From an uncultured Aliivibrio sp. (lineage in GTDB: Bacteria > Pseudomonadota > Gammaproteobacteria > Enterobacterales > Vibrionaceae), in contig NZ_CAMLHO010000011.1 of assembly GCF_946479765.1 (NCBI RefSeq), positions 1-64,000 on the forward strand: DNA of 64,000 bases, read 5' to 3'. The number at the start of each line of letters is the position of its first letter. Position 1 is the stretch's first letter. Shown here in pieces: positions 49,672 to 58,648 of this stretch. The position numbers and the translations under genes were made by a program. Below the pieces are notes generated by a model. That model did no database searches. It was given only the letters and a program-made list of their open reading frames with translations, and was not told the origin of the DNA.

Positions 49672-50697
49672 ATGAAAATCAACACTAAAATACAGAAACA
49701 GAAAGGTGTCGCATTAATCGTCGTCTTAATGTTGTTAGCCATAATGGCGACTATTGCAGCGCAAATGTCAGAGCGTTTATTTATTCAGTTTCACCGTGCC
49801 GAAAATCAGATAAATCATCAACAAGCCTATTGGTACACTATTGGTGTTGAAGCGTTAGCAAAAGCAGGAATAGAAGAAGCATACAAAGATGGTAACACCA
49901 TCAATCTTAGCCAAATGTGGGCAACAGAAGAAACGACTTACCCACTTGATTATGGTGAAGCACTAGGTAGCGTTAAAGATAAGCAAGCTTGTTTTAATTT
50001 AAATGCACTGAGTAACATAGAGCCAGAGACTGATCCTTCTCAACGTCCATTTTTGGTCAAGGTTTGGATGAATTTATTAGAGTCTGTGGAGGTGGATAAT
50101 TATTTAGCTGAAGTGATTGCCGATTCTAGTTGGGAGTTCATGGATAAAGATGATGTCGTCCGTTCAACGACAGGTGTTGAAGACAGTACTTATCAATCGT
50201 TTAAACCTGCGTATTTAGCACCAAATGGTTGGATTGCTGATGTCAGCGAATTACGAGCTATTAACGGGGTGACGGCGGATGTATTTACTGCCGTTTCGTC
50301 ATTGGTATGTGCAATCCCAAGCGCAAATTGGTATTTGAATGTAAATACGTTACAGCCAGAGCAAGCAAAAATATTGGTGGCTTTATTCTCTCCTAATTTG
50401 AGTGACAGTGATGCACAAGAAGTATTAGAGAATCGGCCTTTTGATGGTTGGGCAAGTGTGGATGATTTTTTAGCAGAATCTGCGATCAGCCAAGTGGATG
50501 AAAAAACAATAAAAGAAGCTAAACCGTATTTATCAATAGATAGTCAGTTTTTTGAGTTAGATGCTCAAGTATTAGTAGAAGATTCGCGCGTACGTGTGCG
50601 TTCTTTATTGCATAGTAGTGATAAAAAAGTGGTGAACGTTATCCGTCGCCAATATGGAGGAATGAATGAGCGAACATCTGATAATAAGGCTGAATAA
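49672..50697 (+). CDS. gspK: Type II secretion minor pseudopilin GspK
   Basis: A 341-residue atypical pseudopilin at the pseudopilus tip. The hydrophobic start KGVALIVVLMLLAIMATIAA lacks the +5 Glu, as usual for GspK. The large alpha domain follows, with a Cys pair (QACFNLNAL and SLVCAIP). ATG 49672 is preferred; a TTG at 49666 overlaps the gspJ stop. It overlaps gspL by 32 bp. Confidence 0.94.
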   Translation: MKINTKIQKQKGVALIVVLMLLAIMATIAAQMSERLFIQFHRAENQINHQQAYWYTIGVEALAKAGIEEAYKDGNTINLSQMWATEETTYPLDYGEALGSVKDKQACFNLNALSNIEPETDPSQRPFLVKVWMNLLESVEVDNYLAEVIADSSWEFMDKDDVVRSTTGVEDSTYQSFKPAYLAPNGWIADVSELRAINGVTADVFTAVSSLVCAIPSANWYLNVNTLQPEQAKILVALFSPNLSDSDAQEVLENRPFDGWASVDDFLAESAISQVDEKTIKEAKPYLSIDSQFFELDAQVLVEDSRVRVRSLLHSSDKKVVNVIRRQYGGMNERTSDNKAE

Positions 50698-51940
50698 TCA
50701 GTCGTCAGATCCCATTCAATGGATAGTCTGGTCACCAGAAAATAAAGCAGTGATTGCATCGGGAGAGTTGAGCTCTTCTGAAACGTTAGGGTCATTAACT
50801 CAGTACAGTGTGCAACGTAGTGTGTTAGTACTGTTACCAAGTAGCGATATATTATTGCGTGAAGTAACGATACCAGAAGGTGCTGCTCGACAGTTTCAGT
50901 CTATGTTGCCTTTTATTATTGAAGATGACTTAGCGCAAGATGTCGATGACTTACACATCGTTATTTTAAAGAAAGATAACAAAACAGCTCAAGTAGCGAT
51001 TGTTGAACATCAAAAAATGGCGAAGTGGATCTCTTTGCTAGCAGATGCAGGTATTCACACTAAACGGTTACTTCCTGATGTATTGTCGCTGCCTTTTCAC
51101 CAAGATGGTGTCGCAATGGTTGAACTTAATCAGCAATGGCTATTACGTTATGGTGAATATCAAGGTGCTATCGCGGAACCTGAATGGCTATCAATGCTCT
51201 TAGATGGTTTGGTGGCGCATGCTGTTCAAACGGCTGATGGCATTGTTGTTAAAGAAGAGAAGGAACAAGAAGAAAATGATGAGGTCGATGATGTGTCATG
51301 TTATGCACTTCATAGCTACTCTCCTTGCTCGATTGAAATTGAAAATACAAAGCATGTTCAAGAGACACCAGAGCTGGTTATGCAGCTGCTTGCAGAGGGG
51401 GCGTTAACGTCTAAAATTAACTTGCTAAATGGTCGCTATCGTCCTCAGTCTTCATGGCGTAAGCATTGGAGAATTTGGCAGAAAGTAATTTTAGCCTTTG
51501 GTTTAGTCATGATCGCTTTTGTTGCTCAACACGTTTCAGAAGTACAAAAGTTGGAACAACATAGCCTTGCGTTACGCGCTGAAAGTGAGCGTATTTTTAG
51601 AGATGTTTTTCCTGGTAAGCGTAAGATCCCAACGATGAGTTATTTAAAATCTCAAATGAAAAATGAAGAAGCACGCTTACAAGGTGGGTCTGGTGGAGAT
51701 GATTTATTAGCATGGATGTCGGAGTTGACGCCATATTTAGTAAAAGTACCTCAAGTGAAATTGCAGAGCTTAAAATTTGATGGCAAACGCGATGAATTAC
51801 GCCTACAAGCCAGTGCGTCAGATTTTCCATATTTTGAGCAATTAACGTCAGAGTTAAATACTAAGTTTGATGTTGAACAAGGGCAATTAAATAAAAATCA
51901 AGACCAAGTGTTTGGTGCGATTATTATTAGGAGAAAATAA
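50666..51940 (+). CDS. gspL: Type II secretion platform protein GspL
   Basis: A 424-residue bitopic protein: a cytoplasmic actin-like domain (about 1-260) that recruits GspE, one TM segment (about 275-292, VILAFGLVMIAFVA), and a periplasmic ferredoxin-like domain at the end. The ATG follows GGAGGA well within gspK. Its stop overlaps the gspM start by one base. Confidence 0.95.
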   Translation: MSEHLIIRLNNQSSDPIQWIVWSPENKAVIASGELSSSETLGSLTQYSVQRSVLVLLPSSDILLREVTIPEGAARQFQSMLPFIIEDDLAQDVDDLHIVILKKDNKTAQVAIVEHQKMAKWISLLADAGIHTKRLLPDVLSLPFHQDGVAMVELNQQWLLRYGEYQGAIAEPEWLSMLLDGLVAHAVQTADGIVVKEEKEQEENDEVDDVSCYALHSYSPCSIEIENTKHVQETPELVMQLLAEGALTSKINLLNGRYRPQSSWRKHWRIWQKVILAFGLVMIAFVAQHVSEVQKLEQHSLALRAESERIFRDVFPGKRKIPTMSYLKSQMKNEEARLQGGSGGDDLLAWMSELTPYLVKVPQVKLQSLKFDGKRDELRLQASASDFPYFEQLTSELNTKFDVEQGQLNKNQDQVFGAIIIRRK

Positions 51941-52431
51941 TGAAAGCCTTAATGACCTGGTGGCAAAGTATCTCACCGCGTGAGCGAGCATTAGTTGGTG
52001 GTGGCAGTACAGCATTAGTTATTGCTGCATTATATTGGGGGGGGATTAAGCCGTTAAATGATCGTGCTGAGATTGCCGAGAACCGAATTAATAGTGAACG
52101 AAGCTTGTTAACGTGGGTACAAAAGAAAGCCAATACGATAGTGACATTAAGAGGGGGGACTTCATCGACCTCGCAAGTGGCAATTCAACCAATGAATCAG
52201 GTGATCCCAAGCAGCACTCGTCAATTTAGAATTGAATTGATCCGCATGCAGCCTCGTGGTGAACAAATGCAAGTGTGGGTTAAACCACTGCCGTTTAATA
52301 CCTTGGTAAATTGGTTAGCTTACTTACGTGATTCTCAAGGTATTAATGTTCAATTTTTAGATTTAAATAAAACCGACACTGAAGGAATGGTGGAAGTGAA
52401 CCGTCTGCAATTAAGTCGAGAGGCATCATGA
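51940..52431 (+). CDS. gspM: Type II secretion platform protein GspM
   Basis: A 163-residue inner-membrane protein with one TM segment (about 17-36, LVGGGSTALVIAALYWGG), and a periplasmic ferredoxin-like domain. It partners GspL. The SPRERALV motif before the TM is characteristic. Confidence 0.95.
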   Translation: MKALMTWWQSISPRERALVGGGSTALVIAALYWGGIKPLNDRAEIAENRINSERSLLTWVQKKANTIVTLRGGTSSTSQVAIQPMNQVIPSSTRQFRIELIRMQPRGEQMQVWVKPLPFNTLVNWLAYLRDSQGINVQFLDLNKTDTEGMVEVNRLQLSREAS

Positions 52432-53189
52432 AGTTTAAATTATTGATCGCGACGGTATTCTCTACCTTCTTTACCTTTAGCTCTTTATTACACATTCCTA
52501 TTCAATGGGTAGTGGATCAAGTACCGACAGTAAGAGGTTTAGAGTTAACGGGATTATCAGGAACACCGTGGAAAGGGCAAGTAGATTCTCTTTCTTGGCA
52601 ACGAGTAAATTATGGCCAAGTTCAGTGGCAAATTGATCCATTGGCTATTCTAAAAGGACACGCTGTATTTTCTGTGCGTTTTGGTCGTGGCAGTGAATTG
52701 GAATTACGTGGAAAAGGGATCGTTGGCTACAGTGTTTCAATGGGAGCCTACGCTGAAGATATGGTGGTTTCTTTTCCTGTATCTAATGTGATGAATCGAT
52801 TACCAATGGCATTGCCAGTGTCTTTACAAGGACAAGCTGAAGTCAGTATTACGTCTTTCCAACAAGGTCAACCATGGTGTAAGCAAGCGAGTGGTGAAGT
52901 AGTTTGGTCTGGTGGGAAAATTGTTTCACCATTAGGTAATATTGATCCTAAAACCGTGATTGCTGAAGTCACTTGTGTTGATAACAAAGTTACATTAAGC
53001 AGTAAGCAATCATCAGAAGATGTCGTTAGCCAGTTTGATGTAGTATTGAATCCTAACCGCTCTTATCAAGTAAATGGGTGGATCAAACCTGAGGCAAACT
53101 TTCCTTCTAGCTTGAGAAGTCAGCTTAAATGGCTAGGCAAGCCGGATGCAAAAGGGCAATATAAAGTAACTTATTCAGGACGTCTGTAA
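52428..53189 (+). CDS. gspN: Type II secretion protein GspN
   Basis: A 253-residue protein with an N-terminal hydrophobic anchor (LLIATVFSTFFTFSSLLHIP) and a beta-rich periplasmic body. GspN is present in only some systems and its role is not well defined. It overlaps gspM by 4 bp and is the last T2SS gene, nine bases before nudE. Confidence 0.93.
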   Translation: MKFKLLIATVFSTFFTFSSLLHIPIQWVVDQVPTVRGLELTGLSGTPWKGQVDSLSWQRVNYGQVQWQIDPLAILKGHAVFSVRFGRGSELELRGKGIVGYSVSMGAYAEDMVVSFPVSNVMNRLPMALPVSLQGQAEVSITSFQQGQPWCKQASGEVVWSGGKIVSPLGNIDPKTVIAEVTCVDNKVTLSSKQSSEDVVSQFDVVLNPNRSYQVNGWIKPEANFPSSLRSQLKWLGKPDAKGQYKVTYSGRL

Positions 53190-53198
53190 GGAAATACA

Positions 53199-53750
53199 AT
53201 GGCTAAAAAACAATTGCCGACAATTTTAGATAAACGCGTTGAAGCACAATCAAAGTTGTTTTGTATTGAATCGGTAGATTTACGCTTTTCTAATGGGGTT
53301 GAACGCACCTACGAAAGAATGAAACCGAGTGGACGTCACGCCGTGATGATGGTGCCAGTGACTGAGCAAGGTGATTTATTGCTCGTTCGAGAGTACGCGG
53401 TAGGAACTGAAAGTTATGAACTGGGTTTTCCTAAGGGATTAATCGATCCAGGTGAGACACCTTTAGAGGCCGCAAGTCGAGAATTGAAAGAAGAAATTGG
53501 TTTTGGTGCAGAGACATTAACACCACTAAAAGAGTTGGTGTTAGCGCCATCATATTTCTCAAGTAAGATGACGTTATTTGTCGCTCAAGGTTTATATCCT
53601 GAACAGCTTGAGGGGGATGAACCTGAGCCGTTAGATATTGTTCGTTGGCCTTTAACGCAAGCGTCAGAGTTATTGCATCATCTTGATTTTTCAGAAGCAA
53701 GAAGCATCAGTGCGTTATTACTTGCTCAACAATTTTTAGCAAAGGAGTAA
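53199..53750 (+). CDS. nudE: ADP compounds hydrolase NudE (Nudix)
   Basis: A 183-residue Nudix hydrolase acting on ADP-ribose, diadenosine phosphates and NADH. The Nudix box is complete at residues 80-102 (GLIDPGETPLEAASRELKEE followed by IGF). It begins nine bases after gspN with AAGGAAATAC before the ATG, so it is likely in the same transcript, as in other vibrios. Confidence 0.95.
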   Translation: MAKKQLPTILDKRVEAQSKLFCIESVDLRFSNGVERTYERMKPSGRHAVMMVPVTEQGDLLLVREYAVGTESYELGFPKGLIDPGETPLEAASRELKEEIGFGAETLTPLKELVLAPSYFSSKMTLFVAQGLYPEQLEGDEPEPLDIVRWPLTQASELLHHLDFSEARSISALLLAQQFLAKE

Positions 53751-53755
53751 TATTG

Positions 53756-54574
53756 ATGAACTCTACACTTTCGCACCTACTTCCTGAGGTAATCAATATT
53801 GCGCGAGCGTCAGGTCAGCTTATTCTCGATATTTATGAGAAAGGTGATTTTGAAGAGTTTACCAAATCGGATGATACGCCTGTTACTAGTGCCGATTTAG
53901 CAGCTCATAAATTAATTATGGAAAAGTTATCTCAACTAACCCCCGACATTCCAATTTTATCAGAAGAAGATGCTGACATCGCACTAGAACAGCGAGAGAA
54001 ATGGGATCGTTATTGGTTAGTTGATCCATTGGACGGCACACAAGAGTTTATCGCTCGCAGTGGTGATTTTGCGACGATTATTGCGCTGGTTGAAAATAAT
54101 CGTCCTGTCATGGGGGTCGTTTATGGGCCAGTTTCTGGGGTGACGTATTACGCTTATGAAGGCAAAGGTGCATGGAAAATTCCAGATATGGATGACAGTA
54201 TTCGTATCAGCACCTTGAAGCATGAAGAAGAAAAACAGCCAATTTCGATAGCAATAAGCCGTCGTCAGGATATCAATAATATTACACGTTGCATGAGCGC
54301 TGAATGGAATTATGATTTAGTTCCGCTAGGGTCCGCGGCATTAAAAGCCTGTCTTGTTGCAGAAGGTGCGGTGGATTGTTATTTACGTTTAGGCCCAACG
54401 GGTGAGTGGGATACAGCGGCAACACAATGTATTGTTCAAGAAGCGGGTGGTCGTATTTTATCAACGGAGCTTAAACCGCTGTCTTACAATGAAAGAGAGT
54501 CATTAGAAAATCCTAATTTTATTGTATTAGGTGATGAAAATTTACCGTGGAATAAAATCCTAACGTGCAAATGA
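53756..54574 (+). CDS. cysQ: 3'(2'),5'-bisphosphate nucleotidase CysQ
   Basis: A 272-residue inositol monophosphatase-like enzyme that removes phosphate from PAP and PAPS in sulfur assimilation. Metal residues are Glu70-Glu71 (ILSEEDAD) and DPLDGT at 90-95 with the C-terminal GEWDTAA motif. ATG 53756 follows AGGAG; TTG 53753 is possible. Gap to nudE is five bases, so it is the last gene of the long T2SS transcript. Confidence 0.94.
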   Translation: MNSTLSHLLPEVINIARASGQLILDIYEKGDFEEFTKSDDTPVTSADLAAHKLIMEKLSQLTPDIPILSEEDADIALEQREKWDRYWLVDPLDGTQEFIARSGDFATIIALVENNRPVMGVVYGPVSGVTYYAYEGKGAWKIPDMDDSIRISTLKHEEEKQPISIAISRRQDINNITRCMSAEWNYDLVPLGSAALKACLVAEGAVDCYLRLGPTGEWDTAATQCIVQEAGGRILSTELKPLSYNERESLENPNFIVLGDENLPWNKILTCK

Positions 54575-54623
54575 GACCAACCAAAACAATTACTCATTCA
54601 AGTTCGTATAATTCGATCCAATC

Positions 54624-54654
54624 TTGATAAATAGATTATTAAAATTGCTATAAT
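54624..54654 (+). promoter_or_regulatory. Candidate nfuA promoter, extended -10
   Basis: TGCTATAAT (54646-54654) is a perfect extended -10. A TTGATA -35-like element (54624-54629) is 19 bp upstream, but the extended -10 can compensate. Confidence 0.6.
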
Positions 54655-54699
54655 TTGAGGGTGGCACTCGAAAAAAATCATTTTTCAGAGTACAATCCT

Positions 54700-54724
54700 T
54701 AATCATACTAATTTAGTCAGGTAT
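54700..54724 (+). promoter_or_regulatory. Candidate IscR type 1 binding site before nfuA
   Basis: The 25-bp segment agrees at 20 positions with the type 1 IscR consensus recalled from E. coli. The right half AGTCAGGTAT is a full match and the central ACTAATTTAGT keeps the dyad; the left end deviates. E. coli nfuA is IscR-controlled. Here the site sits in the leader, ending five bases before the start codon, so it might block elongation or be fortuitous. Confidence 0.5.
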
Positions 54725-54729
54725 TACTT

Positions 54730-55314
54730 GTGTCTTCAATCAATATTACTGAAAGTGCCCAAGAGCATTTTGCAAAACTTCTAGTACAACAGCCAGAAGG
54801 GACAAACATTCGTATCTTCGTGGTTAACCCTGGGACTCAAAACGCAGAGTGTGGTGTATCTTATTGCCCACCAGAAGCAATCGAAGCGAATGATACTGAG
54901 CTGAAATTTGAAAAATTATCAGCGTATGTTGATGAGTTAAGCTTACCTTTCCTTGAAGATGCTGACATTGATTATGTTACTGACAAAATGGGTTCTCAAT
55001 TAACATTGAAAGCGCCAAACGCAAAAATGCGTAAAGTAAACGATGATGCACCTTTGTTTGAACGTGTGGAATACGCAATTCAAACTCAAGTTAACCCACA
55101 ACTTGCTGGTCACGGTGGCCACGTTAGTTTAATGGAAATCACTGAAGCAGGCATTGCGATTGTTCAGTTCGGTGGTGGTTGTAATGGTTGTTCAATGGTA
55201 GATGTGACTTTAAAAGAAGGCATCGAAAAAGAACTACTTGTTCAATTTGAAGGTGAACTAACAGCGGTTAAAGATTTAACTGAGCATGACCGTGGTGAGC
55301 ACTCTTACTACTAA
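54730..55314 (+). CDS. nfuA: Fe/S biogenesis protein NfuA
   Basis: A 194-residue carrier that delivers iron-sulfur clusters to target proteins. The N-terminal degenerate A-type domain (about 1-100) and the C-terminal Nfu domain with cluster ligands Cys151/Cys154 ([13 protein letters not shown]) match. It starts with GTG at 54730; the ribosome site is weak (CAGG). It has its own promoter region after cysQ. Confidence 0.96.
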   Translation: MSSINITESAQEHFAKLLVQQPEGTNIRIFVVNPGTQNAECGVSYCPPEAIEANDTELKFEKLSAYVDELSLPFLEDADIDYVTDKMGSQLTLKAPNAKMRKVNDDAPLFERVEYAIQTQVNPQLAGHGGHVSLMEITEAGIAIVQFGGGCNGCSMVDVTLKEGIEKELLVQFEGELTAVKDLTEHDRGEHSYY

Positions 55315-55340
55315 GAGTCTAATACCAATCAATGCATTAA

Positions 55341-55369
55341 AAAAAGGTGAGTAAGTGCTCACCTTTTTT
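55341..55369. terminator. Bidirectional terminator between nfuA and recG
   Basis: AAAAAGGTGAG (55341-55351) pairs with CTCACCTTTTT (55358-55368), loop TAAGTG, with runs on both sides. Confidence 0.92.
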
Positions 55370-55402
55370 GTATCTGCTATTTATGATGATAATGGTAGCT
55401 AT

Positions 55403-57484
55403 TTACGCATTTGAATAAATATCTCGATCCCCTAACCAACGTAAAATAATGGCTTTCGCATTATCAGGGTAGTTGTCATGTAAATGACGAGCAATACGTT
55501 GAACTTCTGGGATTAAGCGTTGATCTCGCACTAAATCTGCAATTTTGAAATCAGTTAATCCGGTTTGTTTTGTCCCTAATAGTTCTCCGGGACCGCGAAT
55601 TTCTAAATCTCGCTGAGCAATCACGAACCCATCATTACTTTCACGCAATACACTTAAACGCTTTTGTGCTGTCTTTGATAGCGGGGAATGATAGAGCAGA
55701 ACACAGTGACTGGCGACAGAGCCTCGACCCACTCGACCACGTAATTGGTGTAATTGAGCTAAGCCTAAACGCTCAGGGTTCTCTATGATCATTAAACTAG
55801 AGTTGGGTACGTCAACGCCCACTTCAATAACGGTAGTCGCCACTAACAAGTGAAGTTTACCTTCCTTAAATTCTTGCATAATCTGTTGTTTTTCTTTTGA
55901 TTTCATTCGACCATGAATCAAACCAATATTCAGTTCAGGCAGTTGTAAGCGTAATGCGTCAGTAGTATCTGAGGCCGCTTGTGCCTCAAGAACCTCGGAA
56001 TCATCGATTAGAGTACAAACCCAGTACGCTTGTCGTCCATCATTAACACAGGCGCTTCTTACTTTATTTACGATTTCATCGCGTCTTGTATCAGGCAATG
56101 CAATCGTTTGAATTGGCGTTCGACCCGGAGGAAGTTCATCAATTATTGATGTTTCTAGATCTGCATACGCGGTCATTGCTAAGGTTCTTGGAATAGGGGT
56201 TGCGGTCATGATTAACTGATGTGGGTAACTACCGTCTTTCTTGCCTTTTTCACGTAGTTCTAAGCGTTGATCAACCCCAAAGCGATGCTGCTCATCAATA
56301 ATAACTAAAGCAAGGTGATGAAACTCAACGTGTTGCTGAAAGAGTGCGTGAGTACCCACTATCATTCTTGCTTCACCACTGGCAATGCGAGCTAATTCTT
56401 TTTCTTTTGCTTTTCCTGTCAATTTACCTGCTAACCAACCAATGGGTATGCCCATGCTTTCAAACCAATTACCAAAGTTTGCAGCGTGTTGCTCTGCTAA
56501 TAACTCGGTTGGTGCCATTAAGACGACTTGATAGCCATGTTCAATCGCTTGTACTGCTGCTAATGCGGCAACTAAGGTTTTACCTGAGCCAACATCACCT
56601 TGAACTAAACGCATCATTGGGTGTGGTTTTGTTAAGTCTTGTTCTATCTCTGCCACAACACGTTGTTGAGCATCGGTAGGAGTGAAAGGCAGTTGAGCTA
56701 ATAATTTTTGTTTTAAATTCGTTACTGTTGCCAGGGGTAATGCTTTTTCTTGCTGGCCTTTACTGCGTACTGAAAGCATTGAAAGATTCTGAGCCAGCAA
56801 TTCTTCCATAATTAAACGTTGTTGCGCTGGGTGCTTTCCTTCATCAAACGCATCAAGGTTAATTGAGGGGTCAGGACGATGAATAATATGCAGTGCTTGG
56901 TTTAGTGTGATTTGGTTGTTATACAAACCTTGAGGCAATAACTCAGCAACGGCTGCTTTATCTAGTAGCTCTAACGCTTGGTCGGTCAAACTGCGTAGTG
57001 TGTTTTGACGCAGACCATCAGTTGTTGGATAGATAGGCGTTAATGTGGCTTCTATGTCTAAAGGTTTAGAGGGAGTATGGAATTGATATTCAGGATGAAC
57101 GATCTCTAAACCACTTCCGCCACGCTTAATTTCACCATAGGCATGAACCAGTTTTCCTTCATCGAAGCTGTTTTTCATTCCTGCATTGAAATTAAAAAAG
57201 CGTAAGGTGATGGTTCCGTTGCCGTCGCTAATTTTGACCAACAGCATTTTTCGTTTGCCAAATTGCATATCACAAGACATTACGTTGCCTTGAACCGCTG
57301 CAAATAAACCAGAGTGAACTCGTGCCATTGGGTAAACACGAGTTCTGTCTTCATAACGGAGAGGAAGGTGAAACAATAAGTCTTGAATAGTGAACAACCC
57401 AATTTTTTGGAGCTTTTCTGCTACTTTGGCTCCAACACCAGAAAGAGAGGTTAATGGAATAGCAGAAAGCATTGCGTTGGTCAT
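55403..57484 (-). CDS. recG: ATP-dependent DNA helicase RecG
   Basis: A 693-residue helicase (E. coli 693) that remodels stalled forks and branched DNA. The N-terminal wedge OB domain is present (about 50-150), followed by Walker A GDVGSGKT (near 295) and the DEQHRFGV motif, then helicase motifs (TATPIPRTLAM, LRGRVGRG). A DUF2500 gene lies 16 bp upstream in the same direction. Confidence 0.97.
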   Translation of the reverse strand: MTNAMLSAIPLTSLSGVGAKVAEKLQKIGLFTIQDLLFHLPLRYEDRTRVYPMARVHSGLFAAVQGNVMSCDMQFGKRKMLLVKISDGNGTITLRFFNFNAGMKNSFDEGKLVHAYGEIKRGGSGLEIVHPEYQFHTPSKPLDIEATLTPIYPTTDGLRQNTLRSLTDQALELLDKAAVAELLPQGLYNNQITLNQALHIIHRPDPSINLDAFDEGKHPAQQRLIMEELLAQNLSMLSVRSKGQQEKALPLATVTNLKQKLLAQLPFTPTDAQQRVVAEIEQDLTKPHPMMRLVQGDVGSGKTLVAALAAVQAIEHGYQVVLMAPTELLAEQHAANFGNWFESMGIPIGWLAGKLTGKAKEKELARIASGEARMIVGTHALFQQHVEFHHLALVIIDEQHRFGVDQRLELREKGKKDGSYPHQLIMTATPIPRTLAMTAYADLETSIIDELPPGRTPIQTIALPDTRRDEIVNKVRSACVNDGRQAYWVCTLIDDSEVLEAQAASDTTDALRLQLPELNIGLIHGRMKSKEKQQIMQEFKEGKLHLLVATTVIEVGVDVPNSSLMIIENPERLGLAQLHQLRGRVGRGSVASHCVLLYHSPLSKTAQKRLSVLRESNDGFVIAQRDLEIRGPGELLGTKQTGLTDFKIADLVRDQRLIPEVQRIARHLHDNYPDNAKAIILRWLGDRDIYSNA

Positions 57485-57500
57485 AGTGAATTTCCTAGAG

Positions 57501-57833
57501 TTAATCTCGCTTTAAAGCAAAGTGATGAAATTTTCGCCCTTGATAGGTCATTATACCTTTATCTCCAGGATTTAGAGCATGAAAATAGTGAACGCCGATT
57601 TCAAATTCTCTTTTTGGTCCGAATTTTCCTTTCTGCACGTATATCCAAAACTCTTGGTCTTCTTCTCCGGGTTGTGTATCTGGGATTTCTATTATTTGCT
57701 TATCTAGAATTGTTACTTTCGCTTTCATTTCCGGTGCGTTATCACCCAAAATAAATTTAGTTTGAAATCGCTGAAATAATATCGCAGCAATTAAAATAAA
57801 TACGAGCAAAAGAATGATGTAAGTAACTGGCAT
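57501..57833 (-). CDS. DUF2500 family membrane protein (YhhM-like)
   Basis: A 110-residue protein with one N-terminal TM segment (VTYIILLLVFILIAAILF) and a small beta-rich domain (QEFWIYVQKGKFGPKREFEIG, FHALNPGDKGIMTYQGRKFHHF) typical of DUF2500. Function unknown. In E. coli the relative YhhM lies by rsmD-ftsYEX; here it is upstream of recG, likely co-transcribed (16-bp gap). Confidence 0.85.
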   Translation of the reverse strand: MPVTYIILLLVFILIAAILFQRFQTKFILGDNAPEMKAKVTILDKQIIEIPDTQPGEEDQEFWIYVQKGKFGPKREFEIGVHYFHALNPGDKGIMTYQGRKFHHFALKRD

Positions 57834-58129
57834 GATTTTCCTTAAACTTGCGAGTATGTGTATATTAACTTGGTTATTCTAACGTTTATAAATTTATAGA
57901 TAAGGCGTATTTGTTCTGTTTGTGCGAGTTTTCAGATTATTGTATCGATATTTTTTTGTGATAGAAAAAATCAAGTGTGAACTGGGATCTGGCTCGAATA
58001 CTGTTAATACATTATCCTCTATTATTTTATGGAGTAACTTAAAGAATCTTAAGGATCAGAAAGAGAAATAGACGATAGAGTGGTATAAAATAGGAGGAGA
58101 CATTTAAGGCTAAAGATTAGGAGAGTGAT

Positions 58130-58495
58130 ATGTCTGATATTGATCTTGTTGTAAAACAAAGTCGAAAAATTGAAGCTTTATTAAAGGCACATTATCACGC
58201 TGAAGGAAAAGGACTTCACCAACTTATTACCAGTTGTGAGGAGCGCTTGCCTCATGAGGTAATCGGTAAATTGCGTTTTATTGCAACTATGAGAAATAAG
58301 GTAGTGCATGAGGATGGGTATAAGCTGGAAGATAAGTCGGCTTTCAAAGCAACATGTAATGAAATGACCGATATTTTGACTCCGAGGGCAAGCCGCTTTC
58401 TATGGAAGCTAGTTGGAGGGATCGTTCTAATATCCACCTTACTATCTATCGCTATGTATTTGATTCATTGGGATAATATAAAGGATTTGTTCTAG
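58130..58495 (+). CDS. Small HEPN-like (DUF4145-like) membrane protein
   Basis: A 121-residue protein. The helical first part (residues 1-90) has RKIEALLKAHYHAEGKGLHQLI and the segment LRFIATMRNKVVHEDGY, with the R-N-x-x-x-H pattern of HEPN and DUF4145 domains. One C-terminal TM segment follows (VGGIVLISTLLSIAMYLI, about 92-110). HEPN domains can be RNases, but activity here is unproven. ATG follows GGAGAGTGAT. It is monocistronic. Confidence 0.65.
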   Translation: MSDIDLVVKQSRKIEALLKAHYHAEGKGLHQLITSCEERLPHEVIGKLRFIATMRNKVVHEDGYKLEDKSAFKATCNEMTDILTPRASRFLWKLVGGIVLISTLLSIAMYLIHWDNIKDLF

Positions 58496-58513
58496 AGTGT
58501 TATTTCAAGCATA

Positions 58514-58543
58514 AAAAAACGGACGCTAATGCGTCCGTTTTTT
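58514..58543. terminator. Bidirectional terminator
   Basis: AAAAAACGGACGC (58514-58526) pairs with GCGTCCGTTTTTT (58531-58543), loop TAAT. It serves the DUF4145-like gene and the small minus-strand ORF at 58568. Confidence 0.94.
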
Positions 58544-58567
58544 CATATAAACTTATTTGAATGTATA

Positions 58568-58648
58568 TCAGTACATCATTGGCAGAGTCATTAGTCCAAC
58601 AACTACGGCGATCATCATAAGTCCTTGTTTTTGCGATGAAGTAATCAT
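58568..58648 (-). CDS. Predicted 26-residue membrane peptide
   Basis: On the minus strand an ATG at 58648 lies seven bases after a strong AAAGGAG and opens a 26-codon frame: MITSSQKQGL, then MMIAVVVGLMTLPMMY. The second part is one TM helix with a short polar N terminus. A strong terminator lies 24 bp downstream. The ribosome site, hydrophobic profile and terminator together argue for a real small protein. It resembles small YnhF-type membrane proteins in size only; no family is recognised. Confidence 0.65.
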   Translation of the reverse strand: MITSSQKQGLMMIAVVVGLMTLPMMY

